From UBA7359 sp041689615 (lineage in GTDB: Bacteria; Pseudomonadota; Gammaproteobacteria; Eutrophobiales; Eutrophobiaceae): a stretch of DNA of 64,000 nucleotides. Shown here piece after piece: positions 24,439 to 33,703 of the stretch; the stretch's first letter is position 1, and each line of letters begins with the position of its first letter. Below the pieces are notes generated by a model. It ran no database searches. It saw nothing but the letters and a program-made list of their open reading frames with translations, and was not told the origin of the DNA. The position numbers and the translations under genes were made by a program. Location of the stretch: assembly GCA_041689615.1 (NCBI GenBank), contig JBDNFW010000011.1, positions 1 through 64,000 of the forward strand, written 5' to 3'.

Positions 24439-25629
24439 ATGAATATTGTTTTAAAAAGTATAGCTAGAAATTACATTCGAGTATTTTTTATCACTTTATT
24501 ATCAGTGTTATCAATTGTATTTATTGTGTCATATACAATTTTAGCTTCTGTAGGAGAACAATACGCTATTGATGAAATTGTTCGTAAACAACATGAACAG
24601 TTCAAGAATAATAATACATGTCTTTATGATTCGGCTTTAAATAATATTTCTGATATTTATAAATTAGAAATATATAAATATGTAAGGCCGGATATTTTAG
24701 TATTGGGATCATCACGGGTATTACAATTTAGACCAAATATGTTTTCAGTGCCTATGGTAAATGCTGGAGGAGGCATGGGAAGTGTTGCGCAAGGTTATCA
24801 ATTTTTAACGGAAGCGTTAAAAGAACATCGACCAAAACATATTATTATGGGTGTTGATTTTTGGTGGTTTAATGAAGAGTTCGACAAAGTGGAGAATATA
24901 GATTTTATTTTGCCTCAATTCTCTAATTCAATTTATGAGTTAAATAACTATTTATTACCTTTTAAATGGCTTTATGATGGAAAAATTAACATTCGCAATT
25001 TAAAAGAATATTCATCTAATTGTCATTTTGGAGCTATTGCATCTGAAAGGCAGGATGGTTATGGGCCATTTGGATCTTATTATTATAATTCAGTAGTTTT
25101 CGGAAAAAATAATAGTAATGATGAAGGCTTTAAAAATACATTGCGGCGTATTGAAGAAGGAAATGATCGGTTTCAATATGGGGCCAAAGTTAGTCAAGGA
25201 CATTATGAGAATTTTATAAAATTAATGGAGATGATAAAAGAAGAAGGCCTTGAGGTAACAATAATTTTTCCCCCTTTAGCAAGTATAGTGTATGAGGCCA
25301 TGAAAAACATAGAAAACAAGTATGCGTATGTATGGGAACTGGAAGATATGATAATAAACCAATACGACGGTTTTAGTTTCCATGATTCGAGCTTAGTAAG
25401 TGTCTCTGATTGTGAATTTATTGATGGGTTTCATGGAGGAGACGTCGTATATGCAAGAATTCTGAACAATTTAAAAAGCAAGCGTAGTGAATTAAGTCAA
25501 TATATAAATATTGATGAAGTAACGCAGATAGAAAATAATAGAAAAGGAAATGCCTATGATGGGCATTATGATTTCTATCAGCATGTAAAAGAAATAGATT
25601 TTCTTAAGCTTAATTGCAGAAAAAACTAA
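24439..25629 (+). CDS. Membrane-anchored SGNH/DltD-like partner of the MBOAT acyltransferase
   Basis: 396 residues with one N-terminal transmembrane segment (about 15-38) and an extracytoplasmic body. LVLGSSRVLQFRPNMF is the block I-like Ser motif of SGNH/DltD proteins, with NAGGGMGSVAQGYQFL after it and a late EFIDGFHGGDVVYARIL (Asp-His block). Such proteins complete acyl transfer on the outer face of the membrane. Its ATG follows the MBOAT stop directly, so the pair is coupled. I judge this by motif and pairing, since overall similarity is not obvious. Confidence 0.78.
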   Translation: MNIVLKSIARNYIRVFFITLLSVLSIVFIVSYTILASVGEQYAIDEIVRKQHEQFKNNNTCLYDSALNNISDIYKLEIYKYVRPDILVLGSSRVLQFRPNMFSVPMVNAGGGMGSVAQGYQFLTEALKEHRPKHIIMGVDFWWFNEEFDKVENIDFILPQFSNSIYELNNYLLPFKWLYDGKINIRNLKEYSSNCHFGAIASERQDGYGPFGSYYYNSVVFGKNNSNDEGFKNTLRRIEEGNDRFQYGAKVSQGHYENFIKLMEMIKEEGLEVTIIFPPLASIVYEAMKNIENKYAYVWELEDMIINQYDGFSFHDSSLVSVSDCEFIDGFHGGDVVYARILNNLKSKRSELSQYINIDEVTQIENNRKGNAYDGHYDFYQHVKEIDFLKLNCRKN

Positions 25630-26678
25630 TGAATGCAATAAAGCAAATTGCAATATCTCCATCCTGTAAAATTATTGAAGTAATTAACGTGCTTGAAAAT
25701 TCTCATTTACAATTAGCTCTAGTTGTTAGTGAGGATGAAAAATTAATTGGTGTTGTTACGGACGGTGATGTAAGACGAGGAATACTGAAAGGAATTGATT
25801 TAGAGCAATCAGTTTCAGAAGTCATGAATACACGACCATACACGATGTTGGATTCATCAACACCAAGCCAAATATTATCAGTAATGAAACGAGAGCAATA
25901 TCGACATATGATATTAGTCGATGAAAATGAAAAGATTGTTGGTGTAGAAACATTATCTGACCTTTTAGAATCAGAATTGCATGATAATGCCGTGATTATA
26001 ATGGCAGGTGGGTTTGGATCTAGGTTGAGACCATTAACTAAAAAAATGCCTAAACCTCTATTAAATGTGGGCGGTCGGCCGATCCTTGAAACTAGTATTG
26101 TTAATTTGGTAGAACAAGGATTTACAAAAATATTTATATCAATAAATTACAAAGCTGAGATGATCTCTGAGTACTTTGGTGATGGTGAGAAATATGGTGC
26201 AGAAATAAATTATATACATGAAAGAAAACCATTAGGCACAGCCGGAGCATTATCTTTAATACCTAATAAATTGGACAAACCATTTTTTGTAATGAATGCA
26301 GACATATTAACCAATATAAATTTTAATAGAATATTGGAATTTCATAACGAACACCAATCTTCAGCTACAATGTGTGTCAGAGAATATGAACATCAAATTC
26401 CTTACGGTGTAGTTGATGTGGATGGCCATAAGTTTTTATCAATAATCGAAAAACCACAACATAATTACTTTGTGAATGCTGGAGTATATTTACTTAATCC
26501 AGAAGTTCTTACAAGTGTACCTAAAGACACATTTTTGACTATGCCTGACTTATTTGAAGATATCCATTCAACTGAACAAGAGGTAACAGTTTTTCCTATA
26601 AGAGAGTATTGGCTGGATATTGGTCGGATTGAAGATTTTACAAAAGCGAATGAAGAATATGACAGTATTTTTGAATGA
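25629..26678 (+). CDS. ptmE: CBS-domain nucleotidyltransferase, PtmE-like (glucosamine-1-phosphate guanylyltransferase type)
   Basis: About 349 residues from ATG 25629, which overlaps the upstream TAA as TAATG; a TTG at 25614 is the alternative. Two CBS motifs occupy about residues 1-110 (LIGVVTDGDVRRGILKG, VGVETLSDLLESE). The nucleotidyltransferase domain follows: MAGGFGSRLRPLTKKMPKPL, HERKPLGTAGALSL, NADILTN. This architecture is that of Campylobacter PtmE, which makes GDP-glucosamine for the GDP-linked legionaminic acid route. CBS domains may bind nucleotides for feedback control. It overlaps legF by 4 bp. Confidence 0.83.
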   Translation: MNAIKQIAISPSCKIIEVINVLENSHLQLALVVSEDEKLIGVVTDGDVRRGILKGIDLEQSVSEVMNTRPYTMLDSSTPSQILSVMKREQYRHMILVDENEKIVGVETLSDLLESELHDNAVIIMAGGFGSRLRPLTKKMPKPLLNVGGRPILETSIVNLVEQGFTKIFISINYKAEMISEYFGDGEKYGAEINYIHERKPLGTAGALSLIPNKLDKPFFVMNADILTNINFNRILEFHNEHQSSATMCVREYEHQIPYGVVDVDGHKFLSIIEKPQHNYFVNAGVYLLNPEVLTSVPKDTFLTMPDLFEDIHSTEQEVTVFPIREYWLDIGRIEDFTKANEEYDSIFE

Positions 26679-27382
26679 TTGATGGTAAATCAATCCTCGC
26701 AATAATTCCTGCTCGAGCTGGTTCAAAAGGTGTAAAAGATAAAAATATTCGAAAAATTAATGGCAAGCCATTAATTGCATGGACAATAGATGTAGCAATA
26801 AAATCAAAATATATAGATAAATTAATATTATCATCAGAAGACGATAAAATATGTAAGATTGCAAAAAAGTTATCATGTGATGTTCCTTTCGTTAGACCAG
26901 CAGAATATGCATTAGATGAAACGCCCATGATTAAAGTTATACATCATGCAATTTTAAATATGAATGACAAATATGATTATGTTGTTCTTCTCCAACCGAC
27001 TTCTCCTTTAAGAGAGACGGAAGATATTGATCAAGCTATTAGCTTATGCATTTCTAAGAAAGCACCTTCATGCGTTACAATATGCGAATCTAATAAAAGT
27101 CCATATTGGATGTACATGCGAGAAGAAGATGAAATATTAAAACCATTTATTTCATATCCTGAACATCTATTCGATAGACGACAATCATTGCCTACAGTTT
27201 ATATGTTGAATGGAGCCGTATTTGTTGCAGAGTGTGATTGGATATTGAGTAAAAATAGTTTTATGTCTGAGGATACTGTTTCTTATATTATGGAACAGTC
27301 TAAGTCGTTTGATATAGACACTGAGTTAGATTTTATTATCGCTGAATCTATGTTAGTGAATCGATATAAAGTACAACAATGA
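26675..27382 (+). CDS. legF: CMP-legionaminic acid synthetase (NeuA family)
   Basis: 235 residues. N-terminal IIPARAGSKGVKDKNIRKIN holds the CTP-binding loop; LQPTSPLRETEDIDQAI and NGAVFVAECDWIL are typical. It activates Leg5Ac7Ac with CTP. It closes the first nonulosonate set (legB to legF). ATG 26675 overlaps the upstream stop by 4 bp. Confidence 0.92.
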   Translation: MIDGKSILAIIPARAGSKGVKDKNIRKINGKPLIAWTIDVAIKSKYIDKLILSSEDDKICKIAKKLSCDVPFVRPAEYALDETPMIKVIHHAILNMNDKYDYVVLLQPTSPLRETEDIDQAISLCISKKAPSCVTICESNKSPYWMYMREEDEILKPFISYPEHLFDRRQSLPTVYMLNGAVFVAECDWILSKNSFMSEDTVSYIMEQSKSFDIDTELDFIIAESMLVNRYKVQQ

Positions 27383-27433
27383 CAGTTGTAAGTAACTCAG
27401 CATGTGTATGAATAAAAACGAGGTGTAAATTTA

Positions 27434-28204
27434 ATGTCAATTGATAAATGGAAACGAGAATGGAGTAGCGATGAGTTTGGGCGTGCATACGGTGATTTAT
27501 TTTTTCAGCGCGCAACAGGAGAGCTACCGGAAATGGAATCAAGCAAATCCGCAGCTAACCGCCTGGAAAATATTTTAAAGGAAGGAGACAAATTGTTGGA
27601 TGTTGGTTGCGGGGCAGGGCATTACTATGCAAGTTACAAGAAAAATATCAGCAATGATTTTTTATACACAGGTGTCGATGCTACTCAAAATTATGTTGAT
27701 TTAGCAAAAAAAGCTTTTAAAAATGATTCGAACTGCGAATTTCAAAAGCAAGATATTTTTGATCTTGAATTCGATGATGCTTCTTTTGATATAGTTACTT
27801 GTTTTAATGTGCTATTGCACATGCCAACCATAAAAAAGCCGATTAGTGAATTATGCCGAGTAGCCAGCAAGAGACTTATGTTGCGTACATTGATATCAGA
27901 CTCATCGTATATCATAAAAGACATTATGTGTTCGGACGTTGATGATGAATTTGATGAAGATGAAGAGCCGAATAATTTTCACTATCTGAATATATATAGT
28001 GAAAATTATTTAAAGAAAATTTTGTCAAATATTGGAAATATCAAGAAGATTAAATTTGAGATAGATAAGGATTTCGATTCAAGTGCGGTTGAAGACACAA
28101 AGAATATACTTGAAACTTCAGATGCAACATCTGTTGTCAATGGGAAACAAATTAGTGGCCTTATTTTAATGCCTTGGACATGGGTCGATATTGAGTTTTC
28201 TTAA
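27434..28204 (+). CDS. Class I SAM-dependent methyltransferase
   Basis: 256 residues. SAM motif KLLDVGCGAGHYYASY (about 52-67), Asp in YTGVDATQNYV, and SFDIVTCFNVLLHMP (motif IV region). C-terminal segment is acidic (DVDDEFDEDEEPNNF). The substrate is unknown. Its position between legF and the deacetylase suggests modification of a sugar. It follows legF by 51 bp and shows a weak ribosome site (GAGGTG) before ATG 27434. Confidence 0.82.
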   Translation: MSIDKWKREWSSDEFGRAYGDLFFQRATGELPEMESSKSAANRLENILKEGDKLLDVGCGAGHYYASYKKNISNDFLYTGVDATQNYVDLAKKAFKNDSNCEFQKQDIFDLEFDDASFDIVTCFNVLLHMPTIKKPISELCRVASKRLMLRTLISDSSYIIKDIMCSDVDDEFDEDEEPNNFHYLNIYSENYLKKILSNIGNIKKIKFEIDKDFDSSAVEDTKNILETSDATSVVNGKQISGLILMPWTWVDIEFS

Positions 28205-28295
28205 AAGATTAATTTTTAGCTATAAATATGATTAATTATCTTATAAAAAAGTACTGTTTTATATTAGATTCTCATTTTATAAGAACTGTATATAG

Positions 28296-29252
28296 TTGAC
28301 ATTTCATAGATACAAATCATCTGTCTCTCATGGAATTATGTTTCATCATTTCTATGGTATGAAACATCCCAAGGGACAGGGCGCTATTAGCGGAGCTCAA
28401 TTAGAAAGTATTATTAAATATATCGGCAGAGAAAATATACTTAATGCAGAGCAATGGAAGATCAAAGCCCTTAAAGGGATATTAGAACCCAATGAACTAT
28501 GTTTTACATTTGATGATGGCCTTCGTTGCCAATATGACATTGCAAAGCCTATTTTAGATAAATATGAGATTAGAGCATTTTGGTTTGTGTATTCAACTCC
28601 ACTAATTGGAGAGCCAGAAAAGTTAGAATTATATAGATATTTTCGGACAGTTAACTATGTTGATATAAGCGATTTCTATAATGAATTTTTTATAAATTGC
28701 AGTGAGTCAATATATGGATCACTTTCTGCTGATAAATTAAGGTCTTTTAAAGTTGAGGATTACCTTAGCGAATTTAAGTTTTATACAAACGAAGATAGGA
28801 AATTTCGTTTTGTCAGAGATAAGATATTAGGGCCAGAAAGATACTTTCGTATTATGGATGCAATGCTTCAAAAGTCTAAATTTAATATAAATAATTTATT
28901 GGACTTTCTATGGATGAATTCAAAAAACATAAAAGAATTACATGATGACGGACATATAATCGGTTTGCATAGTCACTCTCATCCTACGGAAATAAGCACA
29001 CTGCCTGCTTCTGAGCAAAAAAATGAATATAGAAAAAATGCCGATATATTAAGCTCTTTGCTTGGTGGGTTTGAACTTACAATGTCGCATCCCTGTAATT
29101 CTTATAATAAAGCTACTCTTGAAATAGCTAAAGAGATTTATATTAAATTGGGTTTTAGAAGTAACATGGCATTATCGAATTACTCTTATTTAGAAAATCC
29201 TAGGCGTGACCATATTGATGTATTGAGAGAGATGGAGAATAAAAAACATTAA
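28296..29252 (+). CDS. NodB-type polysaccharide/sugar deacetylase without signal peptide
   Basis: 318 residues from TTG 28296; ATG 28338 (MFHHFYG) is an alternative start. The NodB catalytic features are the Asp pair in CFTFDDGLRCQYDIAKPIL (Asp73, Asp74) and the metal-binding HSHSH (225-229). A large insertion of about 100 residues (120-215) separates them. No signal peptide is seen, so it should act in the cytoplasm, perhaps removing an N-acetyl group from a nucleotide sugar so that another group can be attached. That role is inference. Confidence 0.8.
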   Translation: MTFHRYKSSVSHGIMFHHFYGMKHPKGQGAISGAQLESIIKYIGRENILNAEQWKIKALKGILEPNELCFTFDDGLRCQYDIAKPILDKYEIRAFWFVYSTPLIGEPEKLELYRYFRTVNYVDISDFYNEFFINCSESIYGSLSADKLRSFKVEDYLSEFKFYTNEDRKFRFVRDKILGPERYFRIMDAMLQKSKFNINNLLDFLWMNSKNIKELHDDGHIIGLHSHSHPTEISTLPASEQKNEYRKNADILSSLLGGFELTMSHPCNSYNKATLEIAKEIYIKLGFRSNMALSNYSYLENPRRDHIDVLREMENKKH

Positions 29253-29326
29253 TCATTTGAAAGCGATTAATTAATTGTGATTGTTTAGATGTATCTGATA
29301 ATTAAAAGACAATTATTATAAAAAAT

Positions 29327-29980
29327 ATGGTTGATAGAATTAAAATAGTTATAGTCGATTATGGCATAGGAAATATTAAGTCTGTTGCTACTTCTTTTTC
29401 ACAGCTTGGCTACAACGCTGAAATATCTAACTGTGAAAAGGATATTAAAAGTTCAGATGCTGTGGTCTTGCCTGGTGTTGGTGCTTTCGCTGAAGCTGTA
29501 AGTAAGCTTAAAGAAAATAATCTTTTTGATGTCTGTAGACAAGTTGTGTTAGAAGATAAAAAACCATTTTTAGGCATCTGCTTAGGCATGCAGTTGATAG
29601 CAGAAACTTCAGAAGAAGGTGAACGCAATAATTCTTATACTAGTGATGGTCTTGCTTTATTCCCAGGCAAAGTTACTAGGATTCCAGTTACATCAGAATT
29701 TAGGTTGCCGCATATTGGCTGGAATAATATTACTATAAAAATAACAGAACCATTTTTAAATAATGTACAAGGAGATGGTTGTTTCTATTTCGTTCATAGT
29801 TACCATCTCGAATGTGAAGAGAAGTATATTGCTGCAACTGTGAATTACGGTGGAATCGAAGTTGTTGCAGCTGTTCAGAAAGATAATATTTTTGCGACTC
29901 AATTTCACCCTGAAAAAAGCCAACTCAATGGTTTGCGATTATTACGTCGATTCACAGAGTTTGTTGAACAATCACAGTAA
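29327..29980 (+). CDS. hisH2: HisH-like glutamine amidotransferase of the amidino-sugar system (WbuY type)
   Basis: 217 residues of class I glutamine amidotransferase. Cys85 nucleophile in FLGICLGMQLIAE, His-Glu pair in FATQFHPEKSQ, and IVDYGIGNIKSVATSF at the N-terminus. It releases ammonia from glutamine. True HisH serves histidine synthesis, but here it is followed by a HisF-like gene and two amidotransferases inside a glycan operon. That fits HisH2/WbuY-type proteins used to make acetamidino sugars. Confidence 0.88.
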   Translation: MVDRIKIVIVDYGIGNIKSVATSFSQLGYNAEISNCEKDIKSSDAVVLPGVGAFAEAVSKLKENNLFDVCRQVVLEDKKPFLGICLGMQLIAETSEEGERNNSYTSDGLALFPGKVTRIPVTSEFRLPHIGWNNITIKITEPFLNNVQGDGCFYFVHSYHLECEEKYIAATVNYGGIEVVAAVQKDNIFATQFHPEKSQLNGLRLLRRFTEFVEQSQ

Positions 29981-30030
29981 ATGAAGGAAAAAATAATTCC
30001 AAGCTTAGACTCAATTTCGGAGAATCAAAT

Positions 30031-30903
30031 TTGCTGAAAACAAGAGTAATAGGTTGTCTTGTAATTAAAAATAATTTGGTTGTTCAAAGTATTGGTTTTA
30101 AAAAATATTTGCCGATTGGAAAACCAGAGATTGCAGTCGAATATTTATGTAAGTGGGATGTTGATGAAATAGTAATTATTGATATTGATGCCACAAAAGA
30201 GTGTCGTTGTTTTGATTTAGAAACTTTATCAATAATTTCAAAGAATTGTCGAGTGCCGCTGACTGTTGGTGGAGGCATAAAATCAATTGATGACATATAT
30301 ACTATTATTCGAAATGGAGCAGATAAAGTCTGCATTAATAACGCGGCTTATCAAAATATTGATTTTATCAAACAGGCTTCATCGATTTATGGGGCGCAGT
30401 GTATCGTTGTTTCTATTGATGTAAAACGATCTGGCGAAGGTGAATATTATGTTTATACAAATAATGGTAAAGATTCTATAAGTAAGAAACCAGAAGAATG
30501 GGCTAAAAAATTAGAAGAATTTGGTGCAGGTGAAATTCTTTTAAACTCTATTGACCGGGATGGAAGTAAAAAAGGATTTGATATAGAAATCATTAAGAAA
30601 GTTAGTTCAACTGTAAATATACCAGTTATTGCGCTAGGTGGCGCAGGAAAATTTTCTGATTTTGCTATTGGTGTTCTTGAAGGTGGAGCATCTGCTATTG
30701 CAGCAAGTAATATTTTTCATTTTGTAGAGCATGCAACGATTATTGCGAAATCACATTTAACATTAAGTGATATTGATGTTCGTCATGAGAGTGTTGCTCA
30801 GTATGATCATCATACCTTTGACAGTAATGGTCGCCTCCTTAAACTTAAAACTCTTGATACACAAGAATTACAATTTGACCGTTTTGAGAAAGAAGTAATA
30901 TGA
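30031..30903 (+). CDS. hisF2: HisF-like ammonia-channel protein of the amidino-sugar system (WbuZ type)
   Basis: 290 residues, a TIM barrel like HisF but about 35 longer. HisF's first catalytic Asp (CLDV) is Val here (GCLVIKNNLVVQSIGFKKYL), as in WbuZ-type proteins, while the second (SIDVKRS) remains. So histidine-pathway cyclase activity is unlikely, and an ammonia-delivery role is likely. SVGG-type phosphate loops (LTVGGGIKS, ALGGAGKFSD) are kept. TTG 30031 is the likely start. It overlaps the next gene by 4 bp. Confidence 0.85.
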   Translation: MLKTRVIGCLVIKNNLVVQSIGFKKYLPIGKPEIAVEYLCKWDVDEIVIIDIDATKECRCFDLETLSIISKNCRVPLTVGGGIKSIDDIYTIIRNGADKVCINNAAYQNIDFIKQASSIYGAQCIVVSIDVKRSGEGEYYVYTNNGKDSISKKPEEWAKKLEEFGAGEILLNSIDRDGSKKGFDIEIIKKVSSTVNIPVIALGGAGKFSDFAIGVLEGGASAIAASNIFHFVEHATIIAKSHLTLSDIDVRHESVAQYDHHTFDSNGRLLKLKTLDTQELQFDRFEKEVI

Positions 30904-32261
30904 AATATTGTCGTAGATGTTTATATCCAGAAAATCATCCTTATGGATTGATATTCGATGATCAGGGTGTTTGTAGTGGCTGTAGAGTTCACGAAGAAAA
31001 AGATTCTCTTGATTGGTCAAGTCGATTAAAGCAACTCGGAAAGCTGGTTGAACCATATAGAAATAATAAAACATATGATTGCATAGTTCCTGTTAAAGGA
31101 GGAGGCGATAGTTATTTTACATTGCATGTTGTTAAAAAAATATTAGGGCTGAATCCATTGTTGGTGCATTTTAATCAAGAATATAATACAAGAGTAGGCA
31201 TCAGGAATCTGGGCAATTTGGCTACTGTTTTTGATTGCGATATGGTCACCTCCACAGTAAGCCCAGATTTATTGAAAAGAATTTGTCGATACACCTTAAG
31301 TGAATTCGGCAGTATGTATTGGCATTGCCTTTGTGGTTCTTTGACATTTCCTGTGCAAGTATCTGTGCGTTATAAAATACCGTTAATAATCTGGGGTATA
31401 CATCCTTGGTCAGATCAAGTTGGAATGTATTCACATTTAGATGAAATGGAAATGACTGAGAAATGTCGAAAAGAACATGGGTTAATGGGTATTTCAGCAG
31501 ATAAAATTGTTTCTAATGTTGATGGTATTACACGGTCAGATATCCAGCAGTTTGTTTATCCGTATGAAAATGAACTAGAGCGTATTGGTGTTAGAGGAAT
31601 ATATTTAAGCAATTATATTCGTTGGGATTCGAAAGCTCAGCATGAAAAAATGATTGAATTTTATGGTTATGAAACATTAGAACAACAACGGACATTTAAT
31701 TCTTATGAAGATGTACATTGTTTTCATTCAGCAGGTCTTCATGATTATATAAAGTTTATAAAACTTGGATATGGAAAGGTAACGGATCATGCTTCAAGAG
31801 AGGTTAGGTTGAAGCGTATGAGTCGTGCCGAAGGTATTGAAATGGTACGTCAATATTCAGAAAATATTCCAAAAGATTTAGATATGTTTCTTGAATGGTC
31901 AAATTTAACAAAAAAGAAATTTATGAAATGTATTTGGAATCGTAGAGATACCCGAATTTGGAATATGAAAGGAGCTGAATGGGTTCTGAAAGATTCTATT
32001 TTAAACTATATAGATGAAGATACATCTGACGTTGCATTAGATAAAAAAGAAAATTGTTCCTTTATAATAACTCCATCCCAAGAGCCAGAAATTAAAGATG
32101 ATAATTATTTGCTGATGGGGCGTCCTTATATGGATAAATATAATTATGGTTCTCAAGAATGCCAAACAAAAAATGGAGGCCTTTCAAATAGAAAGTCCTT
32201 GGATTATTTGAACATCGACCATCCCCATTATAAAAGAAATATAGTTGATGAAATATTGTAA
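30900..32261 (+). CDS. WbuX/WbpG-like sugar amidotransferase, variant PP-loop
   Basis: 453 residues with N-terminal Cys pairs (YCRRCLYPEN, VCSGCRVHEE) and a PP-loop ATP-pyrophosphatase core. The PP-loop is KGGGDS (66-71) where the family has SGGKDS, so Ser and Lys of the loop are changed and ATP chemistry may be impaired or different. It has an extra C-terminal region of about 80 residues. Family role: activate an N-acetyl group and accept ammonia from HisH/HisF to form an acetamidino group. It overlaps the second copy by 14-17 bp. Confidence 0.8.
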   Translation: MKYCRRCLYPENHPYGLIFDDQGVCSGCRVHEEKDSLDWSSRLKQLGKLVEPYRNNKTYDCIVPVKGGGDSYFTLHVVKKILGLNPLLVHFNQEYNTRVGIRNLGNLATVFDCDMVTSTVSPDLLKRICRYTLSEFGSMYWHCLCGSLTFPVQVSVRYKIPLIIWGIHPWSDQVGMYSHLDEMEMTEKCRKEHGLMGISADKIVSNVDGITRSDIQQFVYPYENELERIGVRGIYLSNYIRWDSKAQHEKMIEFYGYETLEQQRTFNSYEDVHCFHSAGLHDYIKFIKLGYGKVTDHASREVRLKRMSRAEGIEMVRQYSENIPKDLDMFLEWSNLTKKKFMKCIWNRRDTRIWNMKGAEWVLKDSILNYIDEDTSDVALDKKENCSFIITPSQEPEIKDDNYLLMGRPYMDKYNYGSQECQTKNGGLSNRKSLDYLNIDHPHYKRNIVDEIL

Positions 32262-33357
32262 AAATTGTGTCATGCCTGACACTAAACCTGGTATTTCTTT
32301 TGATAATGATGGTGTCTGTGGCGCTTGCAGAAATGTTGAGCAGAAGAAAAATATAAACTGGGATGAAAGAAATCAAGAACTGATTAAAATTTGTGACAGT
32401 ATTCGTGGTAAAAATGGAAATGGTTATGATTGTATTGTGCCTGTCAGTGGAGGAAAAGACAGTTTTTTTCAAGCATATATAATGAGTCAAGAGTTAGACA
32501 TGAAAGTACTTTGTGTTTGTATGCAAGTTCATATGCAAACATATGAGGGTATATGTAATTTAAATAATCTGGTTGAAAAACTTAATGTTGACTTAATTAA
32601 GATTAATGTAAAACCGAGTATTCATAAAAAATTAAGGAGAACTGCTTTTTTTAAAATTGGTAATCCTAATTGGAGTGAGCATCGAATTGTTTTTTCTGGA
32701 GTAGCTAGGGCTTCATTATTATATAAAGTACCACTGGTAGTTTGGGGTGAGGATATCGCTCAGGAGTTTGGAGGTAATATTGATGCTAGTCAGCCGAAAT
32801 CTTCAGCAGAAAATATTGATAAAAATGATTTGTTTAGAGAAGCAGAGATGGTTGATCTTGTTGGTGATGAAATCCCGGAAGATGAGTTGTTTTTTTATAT
32901 GTATCCAAATAAAGAATTGTTAAAAGAAAATGGTATTCAAAGCATTTATCTTAGTTATTACAAGTGGTGGAATGGATTTGAAAATTATCAACTTTCTAAA
33001 TCTTACGGTTTTATTGAGCGTAGAGAAGGAAACCTTTCTGGAAATATTATTAACTACGATAATATCGATGAAAAACTCTGTGAAATACATATTTGGTTGA
33101 AATTTTTAAAACTTGGTTTTTGGCGTCCGACCGATCAATGTTGTTATTCGATATGGACTGGAAGAATGGAAAGAGAAGAAGCGGTAGACACAGTCAATCG
33201 ATTAAATTATGAGTTTCCTCATGAATACCTGCAAGACTTTCTTGATTATCATGAAATTACTGAAGGTGGATTTTGGGACAATATGGAAAAGTGGACCAAT
33301 AAGGATATATTTCATAAAGTAAATGGTAGTTGGCGTTTAAAAGTTGAACCACATTAA
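32248..33357 (+). CDS. WbuX/WbpG-like N-acetyl sugar amidotransferase, canonical
   Basis: 369 residues from ATG 32248 (TTG 32245 is directly upstream). Zinc-like Cys pairs (YCKNCVMPDT, VCGACRN) and a canonical PP-loop PVSGGKDSFFQ (SGGKDS at 67-72). It is a paralogue of the 30900 gene and follows it with overlap. With HisH2 and HisF2 it can convert an N-acetyl into an acetamidino group, on legionaminic acid (as in Legionella) or on a ManNAc3NAcA-type uronate (as in Pseudomonas O5). Which one is open. Confidence 0.88.
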   Translation: MKYCKNCVMPDTKPGISFDNDGVCGACRNVEQKKNINWDERNQELIKICDSIRGKNGNGYDCIVPVSGGKDSFFQAYIMSQELDMKVLCVCMQVHMQTYEGICNLNNLVEKLNVDLIKINVKPSIHKKLRRTAFFKIGNPNWSEHRIVFSGVARASLLYKVPLVVWGEDIAQEFGGNIDASQPKSSAENIDKNDLFREAEMVDLVGDEIPEDELFFYMYPNKELLKENGIQSIYLSYYKWWNGFENYQLSKSYGFIERREGNLSGNIINYDNIDEKLCEIHIWLKFLKLGFWRPTDQCCYSIWTGRMEREEAVDTVNRLNYEFPHEYLQDFLDYHEITEGGFWDNMEKWTNKDIFHKVNGSWRLKVEPH

Positions 33358-33398
33358 TTTTATTCCCATTAACTATTTTGGAAAGTTACAAAACTACC

Positions 33399-33686
33399 AT
33401 GGATAAAAATAATATATATAAAGCTGTTTCTATAGCTGCAGATCAAATTAATGAATCATTATCAGAAGATGGTCAGTTATTAGTATCAGAAGATATGCTT
33501 GTAACTGGAGTTGGTAGTTCGCTAGATTCATTGACGGTTGTTAATTTAATTTTAGCAATTGAAGAAAAGTTGGCTAGCGAATTATCACTTGATGTGCTGA
33601 TATTTGATGAATCATTAGTCGCTGATCCTGAAGGGCCTTTTAAGAATATAAATTCATTAGTTAAATTTATTCATTCAAAAACATAA
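33399..33686 (+). CDS. Acyl carrier protein
   Basis: 95 residues from ATG 33399; an in-frame TTG at 33378 would add seven. The phosphopantetheine attachment motif is SLDSLTVVN, with Ser44. Flanking acidic helices (ILAIEEKLASELSLDVLIFD) are typical. Its neighbours (FkbH-like, GNAT-like, MaoC-SDR) imply it carries an acyl unit for sugar decoration rather than for fatty acid synthesis. It begins 41 bp after the amidotransferase. Confidence 0.87.
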   Translation: MDKNNIYKAVSIAADQINESLSEDGQLLVSEDMLVTGVGSSLDSLTVVNLILAIEEKLASELSLDVLIFDESLVADPEGPFKNINSLVKFIHSKT

Positions 33687-33703
33687 TAGTAGATATAGAC
33701 GCA

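Noticed and set aside
29327..30903. hisH and hisF of the histidine operon
   Set aside because: No other his genes are present, the HisF-like protein lacks the first catalytic Asp, and two WbuX-like amidotransferases follow, so a sugar-amidation role fits better.
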